NCBI RefSeq assembly: GCF_030253575.1 | Contig: NC_080562.1 | Coordinates: 29,529,852 to 29,593,851 of the forward strand | DNA: 64,000 nucleotides | Reading direction: 5' to 3' | Source of the DNA: Rhododendron vialii | Lineage: Eukaryota; Streptophyta; Magnoliopsida; Ericales; Ericaceae | Shown: in pieces, positions 21,974 to 33,458 of the stretch | Layout of the letters: every line of letters starts with the position of its first letter | Numbering within the stretch: the stretch's first letter is position 1 | Position numbers and translations under genes: made by a program | The notes under the pieces: model-generated | Databases searched by the model: none | What the model saw: the letters and a program-made list of their open reading frames with translations, nothing else | What the model was told of the DNA's origin: nothing

Positions 21974-23710
21974 ATGGCCATGAGTCCCAAGGATCTTCCA
22001 GACGAGTGCTGGGAAATCATATTCAACAAATTACACCAACACCACCACTCTCTTCTCGAATCCCCGTCCCTCTCTTGCAAGCGATTCCTCTCCATCACCA
22101 ACACTCTCCGAACCAGCCTCAAAATATTCGCCGATCCAGCGCTCATCCCCCTCTCCGCACTCTTCACTCGTTTTCCCAACCTCAACTCCATCTACCTCCG
22201 CTTCTTTCGCAGCGGAGATCTCAACCGACTCGTCACCGACATCGCAACCTCCGATTTAAACCTCGAAACCCTAGATTTCACGGGAACCGATGGCCTCCCC
22301 TTGGAGAGCTGGAGGTTACTAGGATCCCGTATGAAGAATATTAGGGTTTTGATTTGTTGGAATCTCCAAACCTTACGCGACATTGAGTTGGTTGTTATTG
22401 CGGACTCCATGCCCTGTTTGGAGGATCTGGATATCTCCTATCCTTTAAATGATTTCGGGCCGGTTCCTGAACTACAGGGTCGGAGCCTGGGTGAAGTGGG
22501 CGTGACAGATAAGGGCATCGAGGTGGTGTCGTCAAAATTGAAGGGTTTGAGAAAAATCAACGTATCTGGTAACGAATTTCTCACTGATAAGTCGCTAATA
22601 GCTCTTTCCACGAATTGCGTCTACTTGACCGATATTGTAGTTCTCGACTGTTTGTTGGTCACATCGGACGGAATCAAATTTGTTATGCGCAATAGTACCA
22701 ATTTGAGTCTAGTGTCAGTTGATGGATTTGGATTCGGTTCATTAGATGACTGTTCGATTCATTGTGCAAGAAATATATCAACTCTTGAAATCCATGATTC
22801 GGTAGTTCCCGATGGATATCTCCATTTGCTTGCAAAGGCTGGTATTCCTTTAAAGAGTTTCACTTTATCGCATTGCATGACCCTCACCTTCTCTGGAATT
22901 TCATCGGTTTTAAACAAATACTCGTCCCTGAAGTCTTTATCTTTAGATGGAATAGATGTGCTCACTGATGAGAAAATGAGTGATTTATCTCAATTTCTAT
23001 CCGCTTTAGTCACAATATGCCTCGATCTTTGCGATAATCTAACTGAGTTAACCTTTTTCAAGCTTGCAAAGAATTGTCCTTTGCTAGAGGATATTAGTAT
23101 GGTGGGAACGAATCTTGGAGGAGGAGTAGACGAGGCTACTGATATTGTGAAAAACCCACGAATCAAGTCTCTGAACTTGGAAAATAATCCGAAACTGAGC
23201 GATGAATGTCTTGCAAAAATTGCTTCGGTATGCCCTAGTTTAGAGGTGCTTCTTGTGTCCTCCTGTAAGGGTATAACAGAGAAAGGCATTGCTGATTTCT
23301 TGAAGAGCTGCTCCAAGGTTAGGAGTTTACAGATCGATGAATGTGGGGGGATTAAGAACATTGGAAATGGTTTTGAACTCTCCAAACTGGACTTCCTTGG
23401 TGCAACTAGATCAGGGATTGATGATGATGGGTTGATGGTTATAGGGAATAGATGTCGTGGGCTCCTGCATTTGGAGTTGGAAGGTTGCTTGGGGGTGACA
23501 ACAGTAGGGTTGAAAGAAATTTTGACAAATTGTGAAAAATTGAGAAAGATAAATTTGACTGGGTGTCTTAATGTGAGAACGGAGACGGTAGATTGGATGG
23601 TGTTTTCAAGGCCATCACTTAGGGAAATTATCCTGTCATATACATCTTTGCCTTCTGAAAGCCAGAGGAAGCTGTTCTTGCGCCATGGATGTCTTGTTTT
23701 GTCAGAATAA
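21974..23710 (+). CDS. F-box/LRR protein, copy C
   Basis: The protein is 578 residues in a single exon. An F-box lies at about residues 6-46 (KDLPDECWEIIFNKL, LSCKRFLSITNTLR). Leucine-rich repeats follow to the end, many with the CC-type pattern (CPSLEVLLVSSCKGITEKGI, CEKLRKINLTGCLNV). The repeats are interrupted by an 11-residue acidic/polar segment near residue 165 (ELQGRSLGEVG) and by a glycine-rich loop near 378 (LGGGVDEATD). The expected job is recognition of a target protein for ubiquitination by an SCF complex. The start at 21974 (MAMSPKD) is shared with D and E; a longer in-frame start at 21896 is not supported by alignment. By eye it differs from copy D at about 45 positions (about 92% identity). 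Its C-terminus (RHGCLVLSE) is the ancestral form, also found in copy A. The target is unknown. Confidence 0.92.
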   Translation: MAMSPKDLPDECWEIIFNKLHQHHHSLLESPSLSCKRFLSITNTLRTSLKIFADPALIPLSALFTRFPNLNSIYLRFFRSGDLNRLVTDIATSDLNLETLDFTGTDGLPLESWRLLGSRMKNIRVLICWNLQTLRDIELVVIADSMPCLEDLDISYPLNDFGPVPELQGRSLGEVGVTDKGIEVVSSKLKGLRKINVSGNEFLTDKSLIALSTNCVYLTDIVVLDCLLVTSDGIKFVMRNSTNLSLVSVDGFGFGSLDDCSIHCARNISTLEIHDSVVPDGYLHLLAKAGIPLKSFTLSHCMTLTFSGISSVLNKYSSLKSLSLDGIDVLTDEKMSDLSQFLSALVTICLDLCDNLTELTFFKLAKNCPLLEDISMVGTNLGGGVDEATDIVKNPRIKSLNLENNPKLSDECLAKIASVCPSLEVLLVSSCKGITEKGIADFLKSCSKVRSLQIDECGGIKNIGNGFELSKLDFLGATRSGIDDDGLMVIGNRCRGLLHLELEGCLGVTTVGLKEILTNCEKLRKINLTGCLNVRTETVDWMVFSRPSLREIILSYTSLPSESQRKLFLRHGCLVLSE

Positions 23711-24640
23711 GCAGGAGTGGAGCGGTAATTCTTAACTCCGATGTGCCAAAGTGGAGGAAAATATAAAAGAAAAATTTGGTAGCAAGTTCATTGTTTGGAC
23801 AATGTGATTGAAAATTCAGGAAATGGATGGGAAGGTATATGGGCTCGAACCGGAACTCCGTTTGATGGGTAATGTCTTAGAAATTGTAAAGTGTGCATGG
23901 AACGGGTGAGAGAACTCTTGAAAGTGTGAAGAAGAAGATGTGCTAAAATTGAGCAATTAAAAGTGAAGAAGGGTGTTTTGTAAACTGGAAGAATATTTAT
24001 TATGGTTCAAAGGATGCATAAGACGACGATGGATAATGAGAACGAAGTGAGGCTGCTTAAGGATTTGACGGTAAAATTCTGGGTTCGAAACATCAGAATG
24101 TGCATCAAAGGAATGATTAAGAGTTGTGAAGTCATCCCTTTTCCTGATGTGAATAAAGTGCACGCCATTCGCTTTTGGTAAACAATAGTATGATGTTTCC
24201 TTTCAAGTTTTGTGATGTTATAAGGCTTGCTCTCTACAAGAGAATGCAAAGTTTGTATTAAGAGAAGTATAATAAATGAATAAGCTAGAAAAAGCTCCAT
24301 AAAAGTGTTGTATGCCCTGCTCTCCTAGCAAGATCTTGCATTGTGATCCTTTAGATTTTGCTTGTTTCAAATTATTGATGTTGAGCTTGGGCTGTCAGCT
24401 TAAAGGCTTCGTGCTCTCTCTATTTGAGCTGAATTGTCAATGTGGCAGGAGGGCCTTCTAGGTAGAGGATGCAGGTTTCTTGTTGTTTCCTTAATCTCTC
24501 AAAGTTTCGGTATGAAGTACCAGTTGCATAGGTTTAGTTTTATGTCTAACAATCCCTATTCTTTGACATCGTCTGGAAATCTCTTGGTCACCTTATCTCC
24601 ACGGAACCTCCATGATGCTTTTACCTCAATTCTCTAGTTC
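23711..24640 (+). other. 3' flank of copy C, matched at 44457-45240
   Basis: The flank (AAGCAGGAGTGGAGCGGTAA, ATGAGAACGAAGTGAGGCTG, GATCTTGCATTGTGATCC) is nearly repeated downstream of the Helitron at 44457, where it is the displaced flank of copy D. The common 3' module starts near 24290. Short reading frames here are not conserved as proteins. Confidence 0.75.
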
Positions 24641-24996
24641 ATGTCCTTGTATGCAGCTCGGGATCTTATTGCTCGTTTACATTAACTAATCCCCAAAGGA
24701 TGATGAAGATTAGTGTACCTTTGTCAGAGCATTATGAGTGTTTCTCTTACTTTCATTATTTATGTTCCCTATGACAGTCTTCTGCGTTGTGCCTTCGCCG
24801 AGAATTCCATCAGATGCTAAGCTGGGTTTTGAGACAGTGATTGCCTTGGATTTTGTTGTTGTATTGCAGGTTGCATGTTGTTCCATTGAGTGCAATCTGT
24901 TTTCGAGTTTGTTGCCGGATATTTGATTGTGATCGGGTAACGGTAAATGGAGAGAATTTTCTGGTGTATTTATGACCCAGTGAAGCCTTTTTACAG
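24641..24996. other. Intergenic, nothing recognised
   Basis: There is no gene, repeat or element that I can name in this stretch. Confidence 0.4.
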
Positions 24997-25770
24997 GGAA
25001 TTGCATTTCAGTGGGTGTTGAAGCAAATAAGTCTCAAGTCATGGATTACTTTTTCGAAATTCATAAGTCGTGGGAAAGAGAACATTAATTCCTAAGACAT
25101 GGTATTCATAATTTATCAAGACAAAAATACCCCTGTTTAGTATTGAAACAGGGAGCAACCCACGTGGATACAAGATGCATTTTAGTTTCATAAAAAGAGC
25201 AACTTAGATCCATATAAGGTGCGATGGATTTTAATAAAAAGAGCAGAAAATACTTTTCAAATTTAGTCATTTTCATTCAAGTGCTACTTTGACAAAAATA
25301 AAAAATAAGGAGCATAGATCCATAAAAGATGTCATGAATTTTAATAAGAAGAGCAACATATATTGAAACAGAGAGCAACACACTTTGATACAATATGCAT
25401 TTTAGTTTCATACAAAGAGCAACTTAAGCTCATAGAATGAACAATGGATTTTAATAAAAAAGAGCAAAAATCCGTTCAACAGAGTGTTCTGAGAGAACCC
25501 ACTTCAGTACGACCCCAAACAAATCTGCTCGATTCCGCCCCTTAGTAGATCACATCTCCTCGATCTGGAAGAGGAGCTGCTCGCCGCCATGGACAGAGCT
25601 CGAGCTCTTGTCTTCACGATGACATCACGAGCCACCTTCATCATTTCAATATTTCCAATTCCCTTGCAGCACTTCTGCCTCACGTACGTACCGCATTTGG
25701 TTCCATTCAGAAGTGAGACAAAGAAATCAGGTAGTCTTCAATGGTGAACCTGATGATGATGATGATGATG

Positions 25771-25844
<74 letters not shown>

Positions 25845-26036
25845 ATTGGGAGCAGAAAGGGGAAAAGAGGATAACTGATTTTAGGGTTTCAATGGTGGGG
25901 GTATATTAGACATTTTATCTTGCATTCTCCATGTATTCCGAATTACTTTTTTTCGTTTCATGAAGAGAGCAATTTCATGAAAACCTCTCCATCACTTGAC
26001 ACTTAATTGCCCCAACACCCACTGAAATGCAATTCC
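24997..26036. mobile_element. Inverted-repeat element with internal repeats and GA tract
   Basis: GGAATTGCATTTCAGTGGGT at the left end is matched in reverse complement at about 26010-26036, and the similarity extends about 60 bp inwards. The interior has a motif repeated at about 25150-25240 and 25370-25460 (ATGCATTTTAGTTTCATA, AAGAGCAACTTA, GGATTTTAATAAAAA). It also holds a (TGA)n run (about 25751-25777) followed by about 33 GA units (25777-25842). There is no transposase. The target duplication is unclear. Confidence 0.55.
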
Positions 26037-27380
26037 CCCCCTTTTTTTCAGATGGGATTTGGTCATTGATGCATGCTGTCTTCCCGTCGGTTCTCTGTGT
26101 GAAGCTCTAATCTGATAGTCTTCATTGTTTTTGCAAACCTGCCACCGAAAATTCCTGATTTTAGGGGACACTTTCAGCCTCCAAATTAAGCCCCACAAGT
26201 GTTTATTAGGTTTAAAAGACAACTACGGATCGGATTATTGATATGATTAGCAGAAAAAGAAAGAGCCACTCTATACCCTGACTTGACCGCGTACACACTG
26301 TTGGAAGAAAAATGCCATACCAGCTCATCTTGGAACGAATGGAGATTGGAATAATGGATATGGTCTTGACCTCTTCCTCTGGCACCAAGGCTTGCAGCTT
26401 GCTTAATTAAATACTACCCTCAATACCAGATAATTTAATTATTATCTGAGGATGGGGCAATTTCAACCATTCATTCACCATGTTCTTGTCACATTAAAAC
26501 ATTCACATGTACGTTTAGAGATTTTTTTTACCATGCCCAATCAATTGGTTCAAAACATGGACTAATATAAATTGCAAAACGTAGGTTGGATGCCCCCAAT
26601 ACCGCCTTGGTTAGAGGTGTTAAACTGGCTAGATTGGCACGGGCACGATTTTAGATGGGCCTGGCATAGGCAAGGCACGACACGGTTCTAGACAAGTATG
26701 AAGGAGCACGTCACAACAAATACTAAGTTGTTAGTCGTTACACAACACGGCACGACACGATTAAGTACACGGTCTGGCACGGCATGATAGAATTAAAAAA
26801 CACCACGAAACGAAGCTAAACAAGTCGGCATGGCACGACACTATAAAAAAGGAAACGAAACGAAGATAAACGACATGATTAAAAAATGACATGGTACGGT
26901 ACGACACGACTAAGTAAACGAGCCGGCATAGCCCGTTTGACACCTTTGGACATCACAGTACGACGCCATTTTCAGAGACAAACACCCTCTGCTAGCAGCA
27001 AAAATAAGGGCTTCCTGAAAGCATAAGGCTTCAGTCGATCTCAGGACACAGACCAGTAAAAGGAATAGCAATCGTCCCCAAAAAATTTCCCCAGATGATT
27101 CCTAGTAACAATACCAGCACCCACCATACCATCCTTGGCGCCATCGACATTCAATATGGTCATAAAGCCTTTGCCGAATTGCCATGTCTAATTTAAGAGC
27201 AACCCAGCCTTGTTTTCCATACCTGCTATTTTTCAGTGAATGCATAATTTCATGGGCAATGAGGACACTACCCAAAATCTGACGGCCAGCAACAAATGCG
27301 CTTTGATTCACCATACACACGGCGCCGGTTTCGTACTTACTTTTACTGATTTTCATGTCAATTGATAAATCCACAATATA
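26037..27380 (-). mobile_element. LINE fragments with CACGACACG repeat between them
   Basis: At 26040-26470 the minus strand reads KPNKHLWGLIWRLKVSPKIR and then NFRWQVCKNN, the start of a zf-RVT region. At about 26990-27160 it gives an RNase H-like piece (DGMVGAGIVTRNHLGKFFGD), and at 27170-27370 a reverse transcriptase piece (NQSAFVAGRQILGSVLIAHE, GWVALKLDM). Between them (26625-26950) is a degenerate CACGACACGATTA repeat. The same arrangement recurs at 28004-29470. All frames are broken. Confidence 0.7.
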
Positions 27381-27946
27381 TTTAAATATGTAGTTAAAAC
27401 TTAATTAAGTTTGGGCGAATATGAGACGTGAGAGTGGATTTTTCATGCCAAGGGTCTAATTGAGGAATCTCTGACAGTTTTTCAAGGTGTAATTTTACTT
27501 AGGTTAGGTGCATAATGGAGTTTGAGTTTTTTTTTTTTTTTAAAAAAAATATTCAAATACTGGATTGAGTTAATGAAGGTTTTGAAATTGCACCCCAGGT
27601 TAGCTTCGTGGTTTAGGTCAGAGACTTGTGGGTTTTTTCTCTTCAAAGATATCAAGTTCGAAGGTCGGAGACATAGTGATTTTCTCCATTCTAATATCTC
27701 AGTCTCGAAACCCAGTCAATGCAAAGCATTTGCCCCGGCTTCAAGTGAATCTCCGCTAGAAGACGGTGGATTTATGCGCCCAAAATTAATCGAAGTGCAC
27801 ATAATCTGACCCATAAACTTGGTTTTCTTGGTAAAGCCTTTTCTTTGAACTTCTATCGCCCCGGTTGGTTTTGTATTGCCCAAATCTCTCCACAGTCTCG
27901 TCATCTTCCTCCTCCTTGCTCACCATCTCAAGCAGTACTAGCAAAA
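27381..27946 (+). other. 5' module preceding F-box stub E
   Basis: About 27330-27460 matches 35570-35700 upstream of copy D. About 27488-27946 matches the 5' modules of C and D, including a SINE-like segment (27590-27825) with box-B-like AAGTTCGAAGGTC. Confidence 0.65.
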
Positions 27947-28003
27947 ATGGCCATGAGTCGCAAATATCGTCCAGACGAGTGCTGGGAAATCAAATTAGAT
28001 GCA
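27947..28003 (+). pseudogene. F-box/LRR copy E, stub of the first codons
   Basis: ATGGCCATGAGTCGCAAAT starts a frame MAMSRKYRPDECWEIKLD that matches the first 16 or so residues of copies C and D, with the F-box residues DECWEI. Homology stops at about 28000, where a minus-strand LINE fragment begins. The rest of the gene is absent from this place, so this is a remnant. Confidence 0.85.
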
Positions 28004-28625
28004 AACTCCGAACGAGCAAAAGGCACCGCATCGACATAGGATCCACATGCAGGAGAATGATTGAATACAAAAACACTTCTACTTTTCCAAATATTCCAAG
28101 CTACGAAAGCTACTTTACTGATGATCTCCCCTGCCACTTTAAGAGAAGGACTAGAATCGATCACTTGAGAATACCATTTCAACATATAGAAGCACAAGAA
28201 GAAGAATTCACCAAGCTATGCAAATCGCTACCAAACCAAACAGGTCTAGTCCCCAAACAATCCACAAAGATGTGTTCATTAGATTCTGATTTCTGCATAC
28301 AAATGGGACAGAGAGGGGAGGAAGAACATTGCCTGCGAAAGAGATTTTCTTTTGAAGCCACATTGTTTTTGCAAACCCGCCACCAAAAATTCCTGATTTT
28401 AGGGGGCACTTCAGCCTCCAAATTAAGCCCCACAAATGTTTATTAGGTTTAAAAGACAATTCCGGATTATCAACAGAAAAAGAAAGAGCCACTCTATACC
28501 CTGACTTGACCGTGTTAGAAGAAAAATGACATACATTGTTTCTTTGGTATTGAGGGTGGAGCAATTTCTACCATTCATTCTCTTCATTAATGCCATGTTC
28601 TTGTCACATTGAAACATTCACATGT
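28004..28625 (-). mobile_element. LINE ORF2 zf-RVT fragment truncating copy E
   Basis: On the minus strand KPNKHLWGLIWRLK leads into PPKIRNFWWRVCKNNVASKE and CPICMQKSESNEHIFVDC, a clear zf-RVT domain (CxxC ... HxxxxC pattern). AFVAWNIWKSRSVFVFNHS follows. Frameshifts are present. Closely related to the fragment at 26040-26470. Confidence 0.8.
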
Positions 28626-28679
28626 ATAGAAATTGCAAAACGTAGGTTGGATGCCCCCAATACTGCCTTGGGTAGAGGT

Positions 28680-29145
28680 GTCAAATGGGTTGGATTGGCA
28701 TGGGCACGATACGACGTGACAGGATACGTTTAAATGTGGCATATGCACGGTTTTAGATGGGACGGGCATGGGCATGGCACAACACGGTTCTAGACAGGTA
28801 CGAAAGAACACGGCACCACAAATACTAAGTTGTAAGTCATTACACAAATTTTTTTTCTCAATGAAACTCGGTTTGGAGATGGATAGGCACGGACACAACA
28901 TGATTAAAAAAACGGCACAGCATGACACGATTAGGTAAATGGGCCGGCATGACACGACATGATTAAAAAAAAGGGCACGAAACGAAGTTAAACGGGTCGG
29001 CATGACACGACACGAAGCTAAATCGGCCGGGCCGATACAACACGATTAAGTAAACAAGCTGGCATGACACGACATGATTAAAAAATGGCACATGACGGTA
29101 CGACACGATTAAGTAAACGAGCTGGCATGGTCCGTTTGACACCTT
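28680..29145. repeat. Degenerate CACGACACG minisatellite
   Basis: Many variants of GGCACGACACGATTAAGTAA and GGCATGACACGACATGATTA occur in a row. The same family fills 26625-26950. Both copies end at the same RNase H-like LINE sequence, so the repeat was copied together with it. Confidence 0.75.
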
Positions 29146-29470
29146 TGGACATCACCGTGGGACACCATCTTCAGAGACAAACACCCTCTGTTAGCAGCAA
29201 CAGAAATAAGGGCTTCCCGAAAGTCTAAGGCTTCAGTCGATCTCGGGGCACGGACCACTAAAAGGAATAGCGATCGTCCCCAAAAATTTTCCGAGATGAT
29301 TCCTAGCAACAATACCAACACCCACCATACCATCAAGGATTGGCAACGCCATCGACGTTAAATTTGATTATATCAGGTGGAGGAGGTAACCATGTAGAAG
29401 GTGTGGTAGGGGTACTTCCCTTCAGGGATTTATATTCCGCTCGAGATCCAGCCTAGACTGAAATGCAGAA
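29146..29470 (-). mobile_element. LINE RNase H fragment
   Basis: The minus strand reads STWLPPPPDIIKFNVDGVAN, then DGMVGVGIVARNHLGKFLGT, the start of the RVT_3 RNase H-like domain of plant LINEs (W-PPP...K-N-DG). A frameshift separates the two parts. Confidence 0.75.
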
Positions 29471-29496
29471 AGATAAAGCCTTCTCCACAATAGCAG

Positions 29497-29652
29497 CACA
29501 CTAGAGGTGGAGGCACACGCAATGCATATGCAAGTCGAATTTTCACAACATTTTTGTAAAAATACTTCCCACATATTGTTTGATCAAAAATTTATAAATG
29601 TTGTGAAAATCCGACTTGCACATGCATCGCGTGTGTCCCGGCCTCTAGTAGT
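29497..29652. mobile_element. Short MITE with inverted ends
   Basis: CACTAGAGGTGGAGGCACAC at the left is mirrored by GTGTGTCCCGGCCTCTAGTAGTG at the right, and the inner CAAGTCGAATTTTCACAAC is mirrored by GTTGTGAAAATCCGACTTG. Total about 155 bp. Related arms are seen at about 30925-30975 and 31060-31100. Confidence 0.65.
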
Positions 29653-31990
29653 GTTATCATGCATGTAAGACAGGAATAAAAGTTAGTATGGAATTTAATT
29701 TAAGAGTATTTGGTTGACAATATTTTTCTTTTTTTTGTTAATATCTTCATTTGGTATAGGCGTAATCTCATGAAATACGTTTGAGGTTCCCTCTTCTGGT
29801 ATTACAGGCAAACGTGTATTTCGAGGATGTTGGGTAGTATGTGTCTGTCGACGACGACTTGACATTCACGTTGTATTGAGACCTTTGGATATGTAACATA
29901 TTCGAGGTTTTTTTTATGCCAAATATACGATATGCTTAAGACATGGAAACATGACAAATTGGAACATAAAAATACCCTAAGATACCTGATGGATGGTGAT
30001 GCCTTGATGATCGAACTCATCTTGGGACATTATTGAGAAAGTTCAACGTGTATCCTCCTGTTTGAAGTATGCAAGTTATCAGTAAGATTAGAAGTTTATT
30101 TGGCATTTAAAATTGAAAAAAATAACTGTAATATTTTATTTACGAACCTGGATGGTGTCGTTGGTTGTAGTTTGATTGTCATCGTGCCAATTGTTGTTGA
30201 CGTTTGCTCATTGCTTAAAGCAGCTTGTCTTTCTCTAGCTTTGTTACGCCATCTCAATCTGTGTTGATCATGAGTAGGTAGAGTGGGTTGTTCTGTACGA
30301 TTAGTTGACCTTCTCTGTGGTACTTGATCAGCAGTAAAATTTTGCGTAGATGTCTATCTTTCATGCACAGCTTATTGTTGACGGTGTCATTGGCTGTCAC
30401 GATTTTGTTCTCTTACACATTGTAGCCATTCTATAGATATTTGCTCTGATCTATCTTGTGTTTCCTCGTCTATTGTGGTGTCCCTTATAAGCATTGAAAG
30501 TGTTACAACAACAATCTATTCTAATAAGCACGAAGCTACAAACTGGCTCTAACTTTTTTATGCATTCAAATGCCCATAAAACACTATAAGCAATGCACTC
30601 CCGGGCAAAGTTTCAAAATCATCACCAAACCACCATTCCAACGGAACCCAACTCGCTAAAAATAAAACCCATCAGAACATTTATTTTTTTGTTTTTATTT
30701 ATTTATTTTTGTAAAAATGCTTTCCACTTATTTTTTATTACCCATCACCAAACCACCATTCCAACGGTTGTGCCGTACCAGTTTCATGGAAGGGAAAAAA
30801 AGAAGCATGTGTAAGAGGTAAAACAAACTTTTAATATCAAAAAGAAGCATCTATAAGAGACAAAATAAAAAAAATATTGCATAATTTCTTTCCGTTCAAT
30901 GTTTGATCGATTTTTTTTATAAATTTTGTACAAATCCGACTTGCACACGCATCACGTATGCTCCGGCTTCTAGTTATAAGCAATGGAGGCTTGTGCACAT
31001 CAAATTTTGACCAAATTTGCAAAAATTCAATCATACAATAAACAGGAAGCTATTGTAAAGTATGACTTGTGCACGCATAATGTGTGTCTGGCCTCTGGTT
31101 AAGACTAAAACCTTAAGTACAATTACAAAATTTTCTTTAATTTGTCGATAATGAGGGCATGTGCAGATGTCAAACTTTGAAACAAAAGTGTCATTCCCAC
31201 GCTTTTATAATCCACTTTTTTTTTTTTTTGTTATATCCTTCCCCATACATAGAGAGAAACCAATCCTTCCCCATACATACAGAGAAACTAATATTTTTAA
31301 TACAAAATTGAAGACACTCTTTAGTCCCTTACACATGCCTGGAATGAGAGATTAGCTTTTGGATTCTTATGTTACAAAATGCTCCCTCTGTTTCTAAATA
31401 AATGATCGACGCGCAAACATAGGCCATTAAATAAATGCATACTTTTCATTCAAAAAATTAGGAAAAAAATTAGAAAAATACCTTGGTATCCTAATTTTAA
31501 AATACCAAATTCTTATGGAACACCTAATAACATAACAAAAAGAAAACCCACTTCAGTGTTTTGGAAAAGTAGGAAACTAAAAGAAATGCATTTTTTTTTT
31601 CTGAAAAGAGGAGTTCAATGTAAACAGGAATATTAAAAGGTATCAGATCACAATAGAAATGTAGGAATCTAAAGTACCTATGGTATGCACAAATCAAACA
31701 GAGGTGAAATAGTAGTGGAATTACCTACATCCAATAAAATTAGATGAGACCATATCCATTCTCTAATTTTAAAATGGGTTTTGCTACTAACCGCCCACTG
31801 GGCGTTAAAGTTGGAAGGATGAAATGACTTCTCTTTACATGCTAGAAACCCACGTGTCCTGTGTTTCCTGTGTTTGATTACTTTCAACGAGTTTTTCAAG
31901 AATTGCAAAGGACTCTTTTGCATAGGGTGTTAATGACTATTTTAGCCTTGCCTTTTCGTCACTTTGAACTTTGTAGTATGTACTTCTCAC
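29653..31990. other. Intergenic, nothing well supported
   Basis: AT-rich DNA with short frames. About 30920-31105 holds pieces related to the MITE at 29497. A direct repeat (ATCACCAAACCACCATTCCA) occurs near 30620 and 30746. No gene is recognised. Confidence 0.4.
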
Positions 31991-32045
31991 TTTTTCTCTC
32001 TCTAACTTATGGGTCTTCAACCCCGTTTGTTTTGGGTTTTCTGAT

Positions 32046-32428
32046 AAATACTATGTCCACCGATTGGCGTGTGGGGTCCATTCCAGATTCTGCACGAATG
32101 ATCCGAGCCGTTCAAAAATTAAAAAAAAAATCCGAGTGGGGCTTGGTGAGGATCAACTTAATCCGATATGTGTAGATACTCGATCTAAGCTTCCCATTCT
32201 TGAAAAATTGGGGAAAAAAAAAGATTAGATATTTCGATTTTCAAGAATGGAAAGATTGGATCGAGTATCTACACGTATCGGATTGAGCCGATCATTGCTT
32301 AGGCCCACTTGGATTTTTTAAAATTTTTTTTGAACGACTCGGATTATCTGTGCAGGGTTTGGAGTGGACTCCACACGCCTGTCGGTGGCCGGCCACTGAC
32401 TCCCCCTGTCAGTGGATGTAGTGTTTCC
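32046..32428. mobile_element. Foldback element with arms of about 160 bp
   Basis: CCACCGATTGGCGTGTGGGG, AATGATCCGAGCCGTTCAAA and GTGTAGATACTCGATCTAAG in the left arm are matched in reverse complement by the right arm (GATCGAGTATCTACACGTAT, GAACGACTCGGATTATCTG, CCACACGCCTGTCGGTGG). Only about 30 bp separate the arms. The transcript would form a long near-perfect hairpin. Confidence 0.8.
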
Positions 32429-33223
32429 GTTTTAAATTTGGATTTGTAGGTAATGACAATAAGATTTTGTATTCCTTAGCTTTTAAGGGAGCTTTTTGGC
32501 ATTATTCAATTTCTTTTTGCGTTTTTTAGTCTTGTATCAAACTGTGTATTATTGGTGACGAATCGAAAAAGTAAAAATATTTTTATGAGGCCTATGTTGG
32601 GTCCCACAAAGATGATCCAAATTGCTCATTTTTAAAAAAAATAAATTAAGAGTTTATGTAAAAATCAACTCAATCGGATATTGGTAAGAGCTTTTTTATT
32701 CAAATATTCAACACTTTTCCTTTTAAAATTTCAAAGTATAAAATATTAATATTTCATTAAACATATTCACCATTGTTCTTATGTTAAGGTAATAAAAATA
32801 TCACTTGCATTATTCTAATTTCATAAAATATTAATATGCATATATGCGTTAAAAAATGAAATTGAATCAGACAAAGTACATAGACAAGATGTGAATGGAA
32901 AGAGAAGAGAGAGAGGTGCTTGGGGTTAATTTGGTAATTTGATTCATCTATTCCAATTTGATTTGACTTAGATTGTCGTTTGGTAAGACTTAGATTGTCG
33001 TCTGGTAAGAAAGCTGCAAAGTTTTGAGAAAGGCCCAAGAAAAATAACGCGTGTGTTGCACCACGGACTGCCCTGTGGGCAGTTTGTAGAATTTGCCTTT
33101 TAAAATATGGAAACTACTGGAATTCTAAAACTACACCTCGGGTCTTTGAAGTTTTTTTTGGATCTTTGTCCAAAGGGTTTTGGAAGGAAAAAGTGGGAGA
33201 AGAAAAAGTGTGGAGGGCAAAAG
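32429..33223. other. Intergenic with a dispersed repeat piece
   Basis: About 32585-32700 (GGGTCCCACAAAGATGATCC, CAACTCAATCGGATATTGG) resembles the interspersed repeat at 49960-50080 and 61970-62090. No gene is seen. Confidence 0.45.
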
Positions 33224-33225
33224 TA

Positions 33226-33458
33226 CTCCCTCCGTCCCAAATTTTTGGTCCTCTACGATATTACGCGCAATTTTCAATGGTCTATATCTCTGTATATTAT
33301 TTAAAATATACAATATGAATCTTGTTTGATAGATTTCAATTATTTCTATAAAATAATGTTTTCAAAAACATAAAAAATAATATACATTGAGAGATATAGG
33401 TAATTGAAAATTGCACGTAAAATCGTATAGGACCAAAAATTTGAGACGGAAGGAGTGG
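33226..33458. mobile_element. Stowaway-like MITE
   Basis: CTCCCTCCGTCCCAAATTTT at the left and its complement AAAATTTGAGACGGAAGGAG at the right give near-perfect inverted ends. TA stands outside at the left and close by at the right, as for Tc1/mariner-type Stowaway elements. Inner arms also pair (TATAGG...CAATTGAAAATTGC). Confidence 0.8.

Noticed and set aside
30140..30480. Possible Helitron Rep/helicase N-terminal remnant on the minus strand
   Set aside because: Short basic stretches (RWRNKARERQAALSNEQ) are suggestive, but stops abound and no Rep or helicase motif follows.
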